Shown: positions 33,082-41,591 of the stretch, one piece after another
How positions within the stretch are numbered: position 1 is the first letter of the stretch
How the letters are laid out: every line of letters begins with the position of its first letter
Source of the DNA: Caulobacter sp048541825
GTDB lineage: Bacteria; Pseudomonadota; Alphaproteobacteria; Caulobacterales; Caulobacteraceae
Reading direction: 5' to 3'
NCBI RefSeq assembly: GCF_048541825.1
Contig: NZ_CP183332.1
Span: 2,914,001-2,978,000 of the forward strand
Length of the DNA: 64,000 nucleotides
The notes under the pieces: model-generated
What the model was told of the DNA's origin: nothing
Database searches by the model: none
What the model saw: the letters and a program-made list of their open reading frames with translations, nothing else
Made by a program: the position numbers and the translations under genes

Positions 33082-33764
33082 GTCTGGAGTGGAAGCGGAT
33101 CGCCGCCGAACTGGACGCCCGCGGCTGGGCCCTGACCGGCCCGATGTTCACCCCGCAGGCCTGCGCCGACCTGACGGGGCTCTATGCGCGGCCTGAGCTG
33201 TTTCGCAGCAAGGTGGTCATGGCCCGGCACGGCTTTGGCAAGGGCGAGTACCAGTACTTCGCCTATCCCCTGCCCGAACCGATCCAGGCCCTGCGCGAGG
33301 ACCTCTATCCGCCCCTGGCCTGGATCGCCAACCGCTGGGCGCAGCGGTTGGGCGAAGCGCGGCGCTTTCCCGAAACCCTGGACGAGATGCTGACCCGCTG
33401 CCACGAAGCGGGCCAGGTGCGGCCCACCCCGCTGATGCTGACCTACGGCCCGGGCGATTATAACTGCCTGCATCAGGACCTGTATGGCGAGCAGGTCTTC
33501 CCGCTGCAGGCCGCCTTCCTGCTCGACGAGCCCGGCCGCGACTTTGAGGGCGGCGAGTTCGTGCTGGTCGAACAGAGGCCCCGACAGCAATCGGCCCCGC
33601 AGGTCGTGCCCCTGCGCCAGGGCGAAGGCGTGATCTTCGCGGTCCGCGAGCGGCCGGCCGAAGGCGCGCGCGGCGTCCATCGGCGGATATTGCGACATGG
33701 AGTCAGCGAGATCCGCTCAGGCCGAAGACGGACCCTGGGCGTGATCTTCCACGATGCAACCTGA
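33078..33764 (+). CDS. 2-oxoglutarate/Fe(II) oxygenase, probable DNA-repair partner
   Basis: The 228-residue oxygenase has the H-x-D iron site in NCLHQDLYGE (about residues 132-141), a distal His in GVHRRI (about 198) and an Arg for 2-oxoglutarate near RRTLGVIFHD. It is not a close AlkB by its motifs but has the same double-stranded beta-helix fold logic. It is coupled by a GTGA overlap to the Ada-like gene, which suggests oxidative removal of alkyl lesions. The direct substrate is unproven. The start codon is GTG. Confidence 0.82.
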   Translation: MSLEWKRIAAELDARGWALTGPMFTPQACADLTGLYARPELFRSKVVMARHGFGKGEYQYFAYPLPEPIQALREDLYPPLAWIANRWAQRLGEARRFPETLDEMLTRCHEAGQVRPTPLMLTYGPGDYNCLHQDLYGEQVFPLQAAFLLDEPGRDFEGGEFVLVEQRPRQQSAPQVVPLRQGEGVIFAVRERPAEGARGVHRRILRHGVSEIRSGRRRTLGVIFHDAT

Positions 33765-33767
33765 GCC

Positions 33768-34334
33768 TCAGCCCAGCGGCGAGACCCCGAAGAAGATCCG
33801 GTGGAGGAACAGTACGAACAGGACATAGAGCGCCGTCCCCGCCACCACCATGATCATGTCAGCCAGCGGCTTGGTCGCGACAGGCGGCGGCGCGTTGCGG
33901 GCCAGCGCCGAGATCAGGTCGATCACACCGTAGGCCAGGAAGCTGCCGAACAGCAGCACCGAGGCCAGGTCGCCATTGGCCGCCAGGTGCCCCGCCGACC
34001 ACAGGATGACGCCGATCAACATGGGGTGGCGCACCATCGCCTTGATGCGTCCGACCGGGCCGTTGGAGCCGGCCAGCAGGATGAAGGCGGGCAGCATCAG
34101 AGCCATGGCGGCATGCCGACCCCAGGCCGGTGGGTCATAGAGCTGCGGAGCCATCAGCCGGTATTGCATCCAACCCCAGATGATCAGACCAAGCCCGGCC
34201 GCCGCGACCAGCGAATAGAGTCCCTTCCATCGACCGGGACTGGCCGCGACCTGGGCATCGCGGAACGGCCCGGCGACGATGCGCACGCTGTGAATGCCGA
34301 AGAACAGCACAAGTCCCAGGATCAGAATCGCCAT
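33768..34334 (-). CDS. NnrU family membrane protein
   Basis: The 188-residue protein has five or six membrane helices and the NnrU pattern: a start like MAILILGLVLFFGIHSVRI, KGLYSLVAAAGLGLIIWGW, and a conserved RHPMLIGVILWSAGHLAANGD segment. The last is reminiscent of isoprenylcysteine methyltransferase-like and NnrU/DUF1295 membrane proteins. NnrU is linked to denitrification in some species, but no nitrogen-oxide genes are nearby. A GTG one codon upstream is an alternative start. Confidence 0.8.
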   Translation of the reverse strand: MAILILGLVLFFGIHSVRIVAGPFRDAQVAASPGRWKGLYSLVAAAGLGLIIWGWMQYRLMAPQLYDPPAWGRHAAMALMLPAFILLAGSNGPVGRIKAMVRHPMLIGVILWSAGHLAANGDLASVLLFGSFLAYGVIDLISALARNAPPPVATKPLADMIMVVAGTALYVLFVLFLHRIFFGVSPLG

Positions 34335-34475
34335 CACGCCCTCAACAGCTTTGGCTGGAGCTTAGTCACAGAACGCCGATCAGCGAAAGTACGGGCTCTT
34401 GCAAAGCGCGCGCGACGACGACACCTGAGCCTTCCAGCGTTGACGCCCCCGCTTCCGACCGGTACCGCCGCCCCC

Positions 34476-35339
34476 ATGATGGATTTTCCAGACCGCCTCT
34501 CGGCTCTCCGCGACCGCTACGACATCGTCCTGTGCGACGTCTGGGGCGTGATCCACAACGGCGTCCAGAGCTTTCCGGAGGCCTGCGAGGCCCTGGTGCA
34601 ATGGGGCGCCCAGGTCGGGCCCGTGGTGCTGATCTCCAACGCGCCGCGACCGTCGCATGATGTGGTCTCGCAACTGGACAGCCTGGGCGTGCCGCGCGCG
34701 GCGTGGAGCGGCTTTGTCACCTCCGGCGACGCCACCCGCGCCCTGCTGGAGGCCCGCGCCCCAGGCAAGGTCTGGCGGATCGGCCCCGACCGCGACGCCC
34801 CGCTCTATGCCGGCTTCGACCTCGATCTGAAGGGCTCGTGCGAAGACGCCGATTTCATTAGCTGCACGGGCCTCTATGAGGACGAGACCGAGGTCCCCGA
34901 GGACTATCGTGATCGCCTGGCGATCGCCGCCAAGCGCGGCCTGACCTTTATCTGCGCCAATCCCGACCGGGTGGTGCAGCGCGGCGACAGGCTGATCTTC
35001 TGCGCCGGGGCCCTGGCCGATCTGTACGAAAGCCTGGGCGGCGCGGTGATCATGGCCGGCAAGCCGTTCGCGCCGATCTATGACCTGGCCATCGCCGAGG
35101 CGGAAAGACTGACCGGCAAGCCCGTCGACCGCGACCGCGTGCTCTGCATCGGCGACGGCGTCATCACCGACGTTCTGGGCGCCGAGAACCAGAAACTGGC
35201 CTGTCTGTTCATCGCCAAGGGCATCCATGGCGAGAAGGCCATCGGCCCGGACGGCCTGCTCAATCCCGAGGCCGTGCTGGCTCTGCTGGCGGCCGACAAG
35301 GTCGGGGCCACGCACGCCGTGGGCGATCTGGTCTGGTGA
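34476..35339 (+). CDS. HAD superfamily hydrolase, class IIA (NagD/TIGR01459-like)
   Basis: The 287-residue phosphatase has HAD motif I DVWGVIHNG (nucleophile Asp, about residue 18), motif II LISNAPRP with Ser, a class IIA cap domain (about 85-190) and motif IV GDGVITDVLGAENQ (about 224-237), ending in a GIHGEKAIGPDG tail. This is the TIGR01459 group, common in alphaproteobacteria. Substrate unknown. The ATG at 34476 is immediately followed by a second Met codon; either could be used. Confidence 0.88.
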   Translation: MMDFPDRLSALRDRYDIVLCDVWGVIHNGVQSFPEACEALVQWGAQVGPVVLISNAPRPSHDVVSQLDSLGVPRAAWSGFVTSGDATRALLEARAPGKVWRIGPDRDAPLYAGFDLDLKGSCEDADFISCTGLYEDETEVPEDYRDRLAIAAKRGLTFICANPDRVVQRGDRLIFCAGALADLYESLGGAVIMAGKPFAPIYDLAIAEAERLTGKPVDRDRVLCIGDGVITDVLGAENQKLACLFIAKGIHGEKAIGPDGLLNPEAVLALLAADKVGATHAVGDLVW

Positions 35340-35399
35340 AGACCGAACGAGCCGCTAGATTGCGCTGAAACCACAGTAAAAACCGCAGGGTAACGCGTC

Positions 35400-35822
35400 A
35401 TGCAGGGTCTGTTTCTTGAAGAGCTCAGCGTCGGCCAAAGCGCCGATCTGGTTCGCACCGTCGGCGAGGCCGACATCATCGCCTTCGCCGCCGTGACGGG
35501 CGACAACAATCCCGTGCATCTCGACGCCGAGTTCGCGGCGACCACCAGCTTTGGCGAGCGCATCGCCCACGGCATGCTGTCGGCCGGCTATATCTCGGCG
35601 GTGATCGGCACCACCCTGCCCGGTCCTGGCGCGATCTATCTGTCGCAGTCGCTGCGCTTCAAGCGACCGGTCAAGATCGGCGATGAAGTCACCGCCCGGG
35701 CTACCATCACCGAGATCGACCAGGCCAAGGCCCGCGTCACCCTGGCCACGGTCTGTCTGGTCAACGGCAAGCCGGTGGTCGAGGGTGAGGCCCTGATCAT
35801 GGTTCCGCGCAAGGCCGTCTGA
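35400..35822 (+). CDS. MaoC-like (R)-specific enoyl-CoA hydratase
   Basis: The 140-residue hot-dog-fold protein carries the hydratase-2 motif DNNPVHLDAEFA (catalytic Asp and His, about residues 37-48), then GERIAHGMLSAGYISAVIGT. This matches PhaJ-type (R)-enoyl-CoA hydratases, which link fatty-acid oxidation to (R)-3-hydroxyacyl-CoA and polyhydroxyalkanoate. In this window it could also act on crotonyl-CoA made near Ccr and Hbd. The stop overlaps the ribF start (TGATG). Confidence 0.88.
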   Translation: MQGLFLEELSVGQSADLVRTVGEADIIAFAAVTGDNNPVHLDAEFAATTSFGERIAHGMLSAGYISAVIGTTLPGPGAIYLSQSLRFKRPVKIGDEVTARATITEIDQAKARVTLATVCLVNGKPVVEGEALIMVPRKAV

Positions 35823-36763
35823 TGAAGCTGAAAATCGTTCACGGCTGGAAGGACCTTGCGTCCGAAGAGCGCGGCGCCGCCGTGGCGCTGGGCAATTTCG
35901 ACGGCGTGCATCGCGGCCACCAGCAGGTGATCGCCGAGGCGGCCAGGGCGGCGCTGGCCCTGAAGGCGCCGCTGGGCGTGGTCACCTTCGACCCGCACCC
36001 GCGGCGGCTGTTTCGCCCGGGCGAGCCGGCCTTCCGCCTGATGACCACCGAGCAGCAGGCCCGCGTTCTGGCCGGCATGGGCGTCGACATTCTCTATTTG
36101 CTGCCGTTCGACTTCCAGATGGCCAGCTTCTCGGATCGGGAGTTCGTCGAGCAGGTTCTGGTCGAGGGACTGGGCGTCCGGCACGTAGCGGCCGGCTTCG
36201 ACATCTCGTTCGGCAAGGGCCGCTCCGGCAGCCCCGAGGGGATGAAGGCCTATGGCGCCGAGCATGGCTTTGGCGTCTCGATCGCCGAGCCTGTGGCGGG
36301 CGAGGCCGGCGACAAGTTCTCGTCGACCAGCGTCCGCGACGCCCTGCGCGACGGCAGCCCCCAGATCGCCGCCCGCATCCTGGGTCGCCCCTTCGCTATC
36401 GAGGGCGTGGTCCGCCGCGGCCAGCAGCTGGGACGCACGCTTGGCTTTCCCACCGCCAATGTCGAGATCATCGACTATGTGGTGCCAAAACTCGGCGTCT
36501 ACGCCACCCGCACGCGCCTGCCCGACGGCCGCGAGGTGCCCGGCGTGGCCAATCTGGGCAACAATCCCACCACCGGCACGGTCGAGACCCGGCTGGAAAC
36601 CTGGCTGTTCGACTTCGACGAAGACCTGTACGGCCAGGTCATCGAAACCCACCTGATCGCGTTTTTGCGGCCCGAACAGAAGTTCGGCAGTATCGAGCTG
36701 ATGGTCGAGCAGATCCGCCGGGATGAAGCCCAGGCCCGCGCGATCGTGTCGCCGGGGTTTTAG
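35822..36763 (+). CDS. ribF: Bifunctional riboflavin kinase/FMN adenylyltransferase
   Basis: The 313-residue enzyme converts riboflavin to FMN and FAD. The N-terminal adenylyltransferase has ALGNFDGVHRGHQQVI (about residues 22-37, nucleotidyltransferase GNFDGxHxGH motif) and DFQMASFSDREFV, with SSTSVRDALRDG near 160. The C-terminal kinase domain has GRTLGFPTANVE (about 203-214) and LPDGREVPGVANLGNNPTTG. It starts one base into the MaoC stop codon, so it is translationally coupled. Confidence 0.96.
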   Translation: MKLKIVHGWKDLASEERGAAVALGNFDGVHRGHQQVIAEAARAALALKAPLGVVTFDPHPRRLFRPGEPAFRLMTTEQQARVLAGMGVDILYLLPFDFQMASFSDREFVEQVLVEGLGVRHVAAGFDISFGKGRSGSPEGMKAYGAEHGFGVSIAEPVAGEAGDKFSSTSVRDALRDGSPQIAARILGRPFAIEGVVRRGQQLGRTLGFPTANVEIIDYVVPKLGVYATRTRLPDGREVPGVANLGNNPTTGTVETRLETWLFDFDEDLYGQVIETHLIAFLRPEQKFGSIELMVEQIRRDEAQARAIVSPGF

Positions 36764-36777
36764 CGGCCAACACCGAA

Positions 36778-36941
36778 CGCCCCCTCCGTCACGTCGCCTC
36801 CCATTCCTTTGCTTGGGGGCGGCGCCGCGCCACCTCCCCCGCACGCTTCGCTACGGGGCAGGAGAAGAACAGCCTACCCCTCCTGCCCCGTGAAACGGGG
36901 GAGGTGGCGCGATGCGAATACGCATCGTGACGGAGGGGGCG
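36778..36941. repeat. 164-bp palindromic element, copy A
   Basis: The outer arms CGCCCCCTCCGTCACG (36778-36793) and CGTGACGGAGGGGGCG (36926-36941) are perfect 16-bp inverse complements. Inside, CCACCTCCCCCG and CGGGGGAGGTGG form a second inverted pair around GGGCAGGAG/CTCCTGCCCC. The inner asymmetric part is inverted relative to copy B at 38139. Confidence 0.88.
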
Positions 36942-37031
36942 TCCTGTGGACGCCGTTTCGCCCAACCGGCGATCCCCCTATCCCTGACCGGAGCTTCGCT
37001 GTTAACCTCCATTAACCACCACGGGGGCGGG

Positions 37032-38120
37032 ATGTTGAAAGCGCGCAAGTACGAGCATTTCGCCAGGGCGCGCCGTCCCGCGCCCAAGCGCCGGCACGAG
37101 ATCCTGTCCTATCCGGCCGACGCCCAGTTCGTGTTCGACACCGGCAAGGCCGTCGAGGTCGAGGGCGGCTATTGCGCCCTGCCCAATGGCGACCTGCTGG
37201 ACGCCTATTCCAACGCCGTGGTCCGCGCCGTCGAGGTGGTGGGACCCGCCGTGGTCCGCGTGCATCCGATGCTGGAAGACCCGCGCATGCAGGGCATCGG
37301 CTCGGGCTTCGCCTTCGCGCCGGGCGGGCTGATCCTGACCAACAGCCACGTGGTGCAGGGGGCCACCCGCTTCGTGGTCATCACCGCCGAGGGCCGCAGC
37401 CTGACGGCGCGCTGCGTGGGCGATGATCCCGACACCGATCTGGCCATCCTCAAGGTCGACCAGAACATCGACATTCCGATCGCCAAGCTGGGCGATTCCA
37501 AGAAGCTGCGACGCGGCCAGCTGGTGATCGCCATCGGCGCGCCGCTGGGCTTCGAGGCCACGGTGACCACCGGCGTGGTCTCGGCGCTGGGTCGCTCGCT
37601 CAGGGGCGAGCGCGGCCGGCTGATCGAGGACCTGATCCAGACCGACGCCGCCCTCAATCCCGGCAATAGCGGCGGTCCGCTGGTCAATTCTGCCGGCGAG
37701 GTGGTGGGCATCGCCACCGCCGTGATCGCCGGCTATCAGGGCCTGTGCTTCGCGGTGGCGGTCAACACCGCCACCTATGTGATCCAGGAACTGCTGGACC
37801 ACGGCTTCGTACGGCGCGGCTCGATCGGCCTGATCGCCCAGCAGGCCCCCATTCCCGCCGGCCTGGCCCGCGCCACCGGCGTTACCCAGCCCTATGCGGT
37901 GTTCGTGGCGCATGTGGACGCCGGCGGCCCCGCAGCCAAGGCCGGCGTCAGGGAAGGCGACCTGCTGATCCAGGCCGGCGACCAGATCCTGACCGGCCTG
38001 GACGACCTGCTGCGGGCCCTGGACCACCACGCGATCAACAAGCCGACGCTGTTCACCCTGATCCGCGAGGGCCGGCTGATGACGGTGTCGATCACGCCGA
38101 AGGTGAGGAAGCGGGGGTAG
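37032..38120 (+). CDS. Trypsin-like serine protease with PDZ domain (DegP/HtrA-like)
   Basis: The 362-residue S1C-family protease has catalytic His in LTNSHVVQG (about residue 104), Asp in DPDTDLAILKVD (about 134) and Ser in NPGNSGGPLVN (about 214). One C-terminal PDZ domain follows (about 255-350). No signal peptide or membrane helix is visible at the N-terminus (MLKARKYEHFARARRPAPKRRHE), which is basic instead. Either it is cytosolic, or the true start differs. The gene is flanked on both sides by copies of one palindromic element (36778 and 38139). Confidence 0.85.
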   Translation: MLKARKYEHFARARRPAPKRRHEILSYPADAQFVFDTGKAVEVEGGYCALPNGDLLDAYSNAVVRAVEVVGPAVVRVHPMLEDPRMQGIGSGFAFAPGGLILTNSHVVQGATRFVVITAEGRSLTARCVGDDPDTDLAILKVDQNIDIPIAKLGDSKKLRRGQLVIAIGAPLGFEATVTTGVVSALGRSLRGERGRLIEDLIQTDAALNPGNSGGPLVNSAGEVVGIATAVIAGYQGLCFAVAVNTATYVIQELLDHGFVRRGSIGLIAQQAPIPAGLARATGVTQPYAVFVAHVDAGGPAAKAGVREGDLLIQAGDQILTGLDDLLRALDHHAINKPTLFTLIREGRLMTVSITPKVRKRG

Positions 38121-38466
38121 GGGCGGCCAACGCCGTAGCGCCCCCTCCGTCACGTCGCCTACCGGCGCCGCGCCACCTCCCCCGCAAGCGGGGCAGGAGG
38201 GTTCAGCTGTTCTTCTCCTGCCCCGTAGCGAAGCGTGCGGGGGAGGTGGCGCGATGCGGATACGCATCGTGACGGAGGGGGCGTCCGGCGCCAGCCGTCC
38301 TAGCTCTGGCCTTGCCCGCAACCCTCTGCTATCCCCCAGCCCATGACTTTCGTTCGGAAATCCTCGCGAATTATCCGCCCGGCGTAACGCTGGACGCAGG
38401 TTCGAGCGCGCGCCGGGATCAAGACCCGCACCCCTTTTCCGAACTTCCCAGCTGGATAGCTCTCCC
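38121..38466. other. Intergenic region between protease and ileS
   Basis: About 345 bp without a gene. Its first part is the palindromic element copy B (38139-38283). The rest, 38284-38466, contains the ileS promoter and leader. I see no T-box or other riboswitch-like structure, which is as expected for this group. Confidence 0.55.
38139..38283. repeat. 145-bp palindromic element, copy B
   Basis: The outer arms are identical to those of copy A (CGCCCCCTCCGTCACG / CGTGACGGAGGGGGCG). The inner segment GGGGCAGGAGG...TTCTTCTCCTGCCCCGTAGCGAAGCGTG is the reverse complement of the copy A core, so the two copies are mutually inverted around the protease gene. Confidence 0.88.
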
Positions 38467-41421
38467 ATGGCCGACGACGCCACGCCCGCCCGCGACTATC
38501 GCGAAACCGTCTTCCTTCCCGACACCCCGTTTCCGATGCGCGGGGGCCTGCCCAAGAAGGAACCCGAGATCCTGGAGGGCTGGGCGGCCCTCTCCGACAA
38601 GGGCCTGTACGGCGCGGTGCGCGCCAAGCGCCAGGCCGACGGCGCCCCGCTGTTCGTGCTGCACGATGGCCCGCCCTACGCCAATGGCGCCATCCACATC
38701 GGCCACGCCCTGAACAAGACGCTGAAGGACTTCGTGGTCCGCTCGCGCTTCGCCCTCGGCTACGACGTCGACTACGTGCCCGGCTGGGACTGCCACGGCC
38801 TGCCGATCGAGTGGAAGATCGAGGAAGAGTTCCGCGCCAAGGGCCGCCGCAAGGACGAGGTCCCGGCCGAGGAGTTCCGCACCCGCTGCCGCGACTATGC
38901 CGGCGGCTGGATCGAGGCCCAGAAGGTGGAGTTCCAGCGCCTGGGCATCCTGGGCGACTGGTGGAACCGCTACGCCACCATGGACTATACGTCCGAGGCC
39001 ACCATCGTCGCCGAGTTCCACAAGTTCGCGGCCAGCGGCCAGCTCTATCGCGGCTCCAAGCCGGTGATGTGGAGCCCGGTCGAGCGCACGGCCCTGGCCG
39101 ACGCCGAGATCGAGTACCACGACCATGTGAGCCCGACGGTGTGGGTGAAGTTCCCGGTGGTGAAGCGGGCCGACGGGATCGCGAGAGATTTCGTGCCAGG
39201 CGTGTCAGCCGATGCTGACCTTCGTGACGCCAGCGTCGTGATCTGGACCACCACCCCGTGGACCATCCCCGCCAACCGCGCCATCAGCTTCAACCCCAAG
39301 GTCGAGTACGGCCTCTATGAGGTGGAAGCCATCGAGGAGAACCTCGAGTTCGCCCCATGGTCGAAGGTTGGAGATCGCCTGATCGTCGCCGACAAGCTGG
39401 CTGACGATGTCCGCAAGGCCGCCAAAGTCGCGACCTGGCGCCGGGTCGAGCCCGTCGATCCGACCGGCCTGATCTGCGCCCACCCGCTGGCCCAGTTCGA
39501 CGAAGGCTTCGCGTTCGACGTGCCGCTGCTGGCCGGCGACCATGTCACCGACGACGCGGGCACCGGCTTTGTCCACACCGCCCCCGGCCACGGTGCCGAC
39601 GACTATCTGGTCTGGCTGAAGAGCGGCTACAGCCTCGATTCCATCCCCGATACCGTCGACCCCGACGGCGCCTATTTCCCGCATGTGCCGCTGTTTGCGG
39701 GCCTGAAGGTCATCGAGACCGAGGGCAAGAAGGCCGGCAAGTTCGGGGCCGCCAACGGCGCGGTCATGGACAGGCTGATCGAGGCCGGCAACCTGCTGGC
39801 GCGCGGCCGGGTCGAGCACAGCTATCCGCACAGCTGGCGCTCGAAGGCTCCGATCATCTTCCGCAACACGCCGCAGTGGTTCATCCGCATGGATCAGCCG
39901 CTCGACAGCGGCAAGACCCTGCGCGAGACAGCCATCCAGGCCATCGCCGACACCGCCTTCCACCCCGACGGCGGTCGCAACCGCATCGGCGCGATGGTGG
40001 AAAGCCGGCCCGACTGGCTGGTCAGCCGCCAGCGCGCCTGGGGCACGCCCCTGGCCATGTTCGTCGACAAGGACAGCGGCCAGCCCCTGATGGACGAGGC
40101 GGTCAACGCCCGCATCCTGGCGGCCATCCGCGAAGGCGGCGCCGACGCCTGGTTCCTGCGTCCCGACGCCGAGTTCCTGGGCGAGGCCTATGACGCCGCC
40201 CAATACGAGAAGGTCGGCGACATCCTCGACGTCTGGTTCGACTCTGGCTGCACCCACGCCTTCACCATCGAGGGCCGGGCCGACAGCCACTGGCCGGCCG
40301 ACCTGTATCTGGAAGGCTCCGACCAGCATCGCGGCTGGTTCCAGTCCAGCTTGCTTGAAGGCTGCGGCACCCGCGGCCGCGCGCCCTACAAGGCGGTTCT
40401 CACCCATGGGTTCACCCAGGATGAGAACGGCGAGAAGATGTCCAAGTCCAAGGGCAACACGATCGAGCCGCAAACCGTCACCAAGGAAAGCGGCGCCGAG
40501 ATCCTGCGGCTGTGGACGGCGATGGTCGACTATTCGGAAGACCAGCGGATCGGCAAGACCATCCTGGCCACCACCACCGACGCCTATCGCAAGCTGCGCA
40601 ACACCACGCGCTATCTGCTGGGCGCCCTGGCCGGCTTCGACGAGGCCGAGCGGGTGACGAACTACGACGACTTCCCGCCGCTGGAAAAGTTCATCCTGCA
40701 CCGCCTGTGGGAGCTGGATGGCCAGGTCCGCGCCGCCTACGAGACCTATCGCTTCGCTGATGTGACGCGGCCGCTGATCGAGTTCTGCCAGGGCGACCTG
40801 TCGACCCTGTTCTTCGATATCCGCAAGGACAGCCTGTACTGCGACAAGCCCACGGAACTGCGCCGCCGGGCCTATCGCACCGTGCTGGACTATGTGTTCG
40901 AGCGCCTGACCATCTGGCTCTCGCCCCTGACCAGCTTCACCATGGAAGAGGCGTGGATGACGCGCTTCCCCGAGGCGGGCTCCAACAGCCTGCGGGTGAT
41001 GCCGGCGACGCCGGCGCAGTGGGAAAACCCCGCCGAGGCCGCCCGCTGGGCCAAGGTTTCGACGGTGATGTCGGTGGTGACCGGAGCCCTGGAAGTCGAG
41101 CGCCGTGAAAAGCGAATCGGCTCGGCGCTGGAGGCCGCGCCGGTGGTGCATGTCAGCGAGCCTGATCTGCTGAGCGCCTTCGACGGCCTCGACGCCGCCG
41201 AGGTGTTCCGCACCAGCGCCGCGACCCTGATCGCGGGCGACGGCGGCGCGTTCACGACCGACGAGGTCAAGGGCGTGTCGGTGGATCCGCAACTGGCCGA
41301 AGGTCACAAATGCGCCCGCTCGTGGCGGATCCTGCCCGAGGTCGGAACCGATCCGCGCTACCCGGAGCTTAGCCTTCGCGACGTGGAAGCCGTGGCGTGG
41401 TGGGATAGCCAGAAGGGGTGA
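38467..41421 (+). CDS. ileS: Isoleucyl-tRNA synthetase
   Basis: The 984-residue class I synthetase charges tRNA-Ile. The HIGH motif is in GAIHIGHALNKTL (about residues 75-87). A CP1 editing domain follows (about 200-400, with TTPWTIPANRAI). The KMSKS motif is in GEKMSKSKGNTIEPQ (about 655). The anticodon-binding domain follows, without the C-terminal zinc finger of some homologues. The length is typical of alphaproteobacteria. It is followed by a palindromic element and lspA in the usual order. Confidence 0.97.
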   Translation: MADDATPARDYRETVFLPDTPFPMRGGLPKKEPEILEGWAALSDKGLYGAVRAKRQADGAPLFVLHDGPPYANGAIHIGHALNKTLKDFVVRSRFALGYDVDYVPGWDCHGLPIEWKIEEEFRAKGRRKDEVPAEEFRTRCRDYAGGWIEAQKVEFQRLGILGDWWNRYATMDYTSEATIVAEFHKFAASGQLYRGSKPVMWSPVERTALADAEIEYHDHVSPTVWVKFPVVKRADGIARDFVPGVSADADLRDASVVIWTTTPWTIPANRAISFNPKVEYGLYEVEAIEENLEFAPWSKVGDRLIVADKLADDVRKAAKVATWRRVEPVDPTGLICAHPLAQFDEGFAFDVPLLAGDHVTDDAGTGFVHTAPGHGADDYLVWLKSGYSLDSIPDTVDPDGAYFPHVPLFAGLKVIETEGKKAGKFGAANGAVMDRLIEAGNLLARGRVEHSYPHSWRSKAPIIFRNTPQWFIRMDQPLDSGKTLRETAIQAIADTAFHPDGGRNRIGAMVESRPDWLVSRQRAWGTPLAMFVDKDSGQPLMDEAVNARILAAIREGGADAWFLRPDAEFLGEAYDAAQYEKVGDILDVWFDSGCTHAFTIEGRADSHWPADLYLEGSDQHRGWFQSSLLEGCGTRGRAPYKAVLTHGFTQDENGEKMSKSKGNTIEPQTVTKESGAEILRLWTAMVDYSEDQRIGKTILATTTDAYRKLRNTTRYLLGALAGFDEAERVTNYDDFPPLEKFILHRLWELDGQVRAAYETYRFADVTRPLIEFCQGDLSTLFFDIRKDSLYCDKPTELRRRAYRTVLDYVFERLTIWLSPLTSFTMEEAWMTRFPEAGSNSLRVMPATPAQWENPAEAARWAKVSTVMSVVTGALEVERREKRIGSALEAAPVVHVSEPDLLSAFDGLDAAEVFRTSAATLIAGDGGAFTTDEVKGVSVDPQLAEGHKCARSWRILPEVGTDPRYPELSLRDVEAVAWWDSQKG

Positions 41422-41548
41422 CCCCCTTCCCCCTTGATGGGGGAAGGGTTGGGGATGGGGGTGGCGCGGCGGCTAGACTGGATCGGTCCCCGCCAAGTTT
41501 CCGCCGCCGCATCACCCCCACCCTGCCCTCCCCCATCAAGGGGGAGGG
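41422..41548. repeat. Palindromic repeat element, empty form
   Basis: The left arm CCCTTCCCCCTTGATGGGGGAAGGG (itself a hairpin, 41424-41448) is followed by TTGGGGATGGGGGTG. The right arm GCATCACCCCCACCCTG is followed by a CCCTCCCCCATCAAGGGGGAGGG hairpin (41526-41548). The core between arms is about 50 bp and non-coding. The same arms flank the DUF559 gene at 51716-52159, where the core is replaced by a complete gene. Confidence 0.85.
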
Positions 41549-41591
41549 TTGATACCTTTGCTGACGCGCCTTTTGGGGGCTGAAGAAAACA

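Noticed and set aside
39205..41307. 700-codon minus-strand ORF opposite ileS
   Set aside because: It is antisense to a certain housekeeping gene, rich in Gly, Gln, His and Val, without any recognisable domain. It is a codon-bias shadow.
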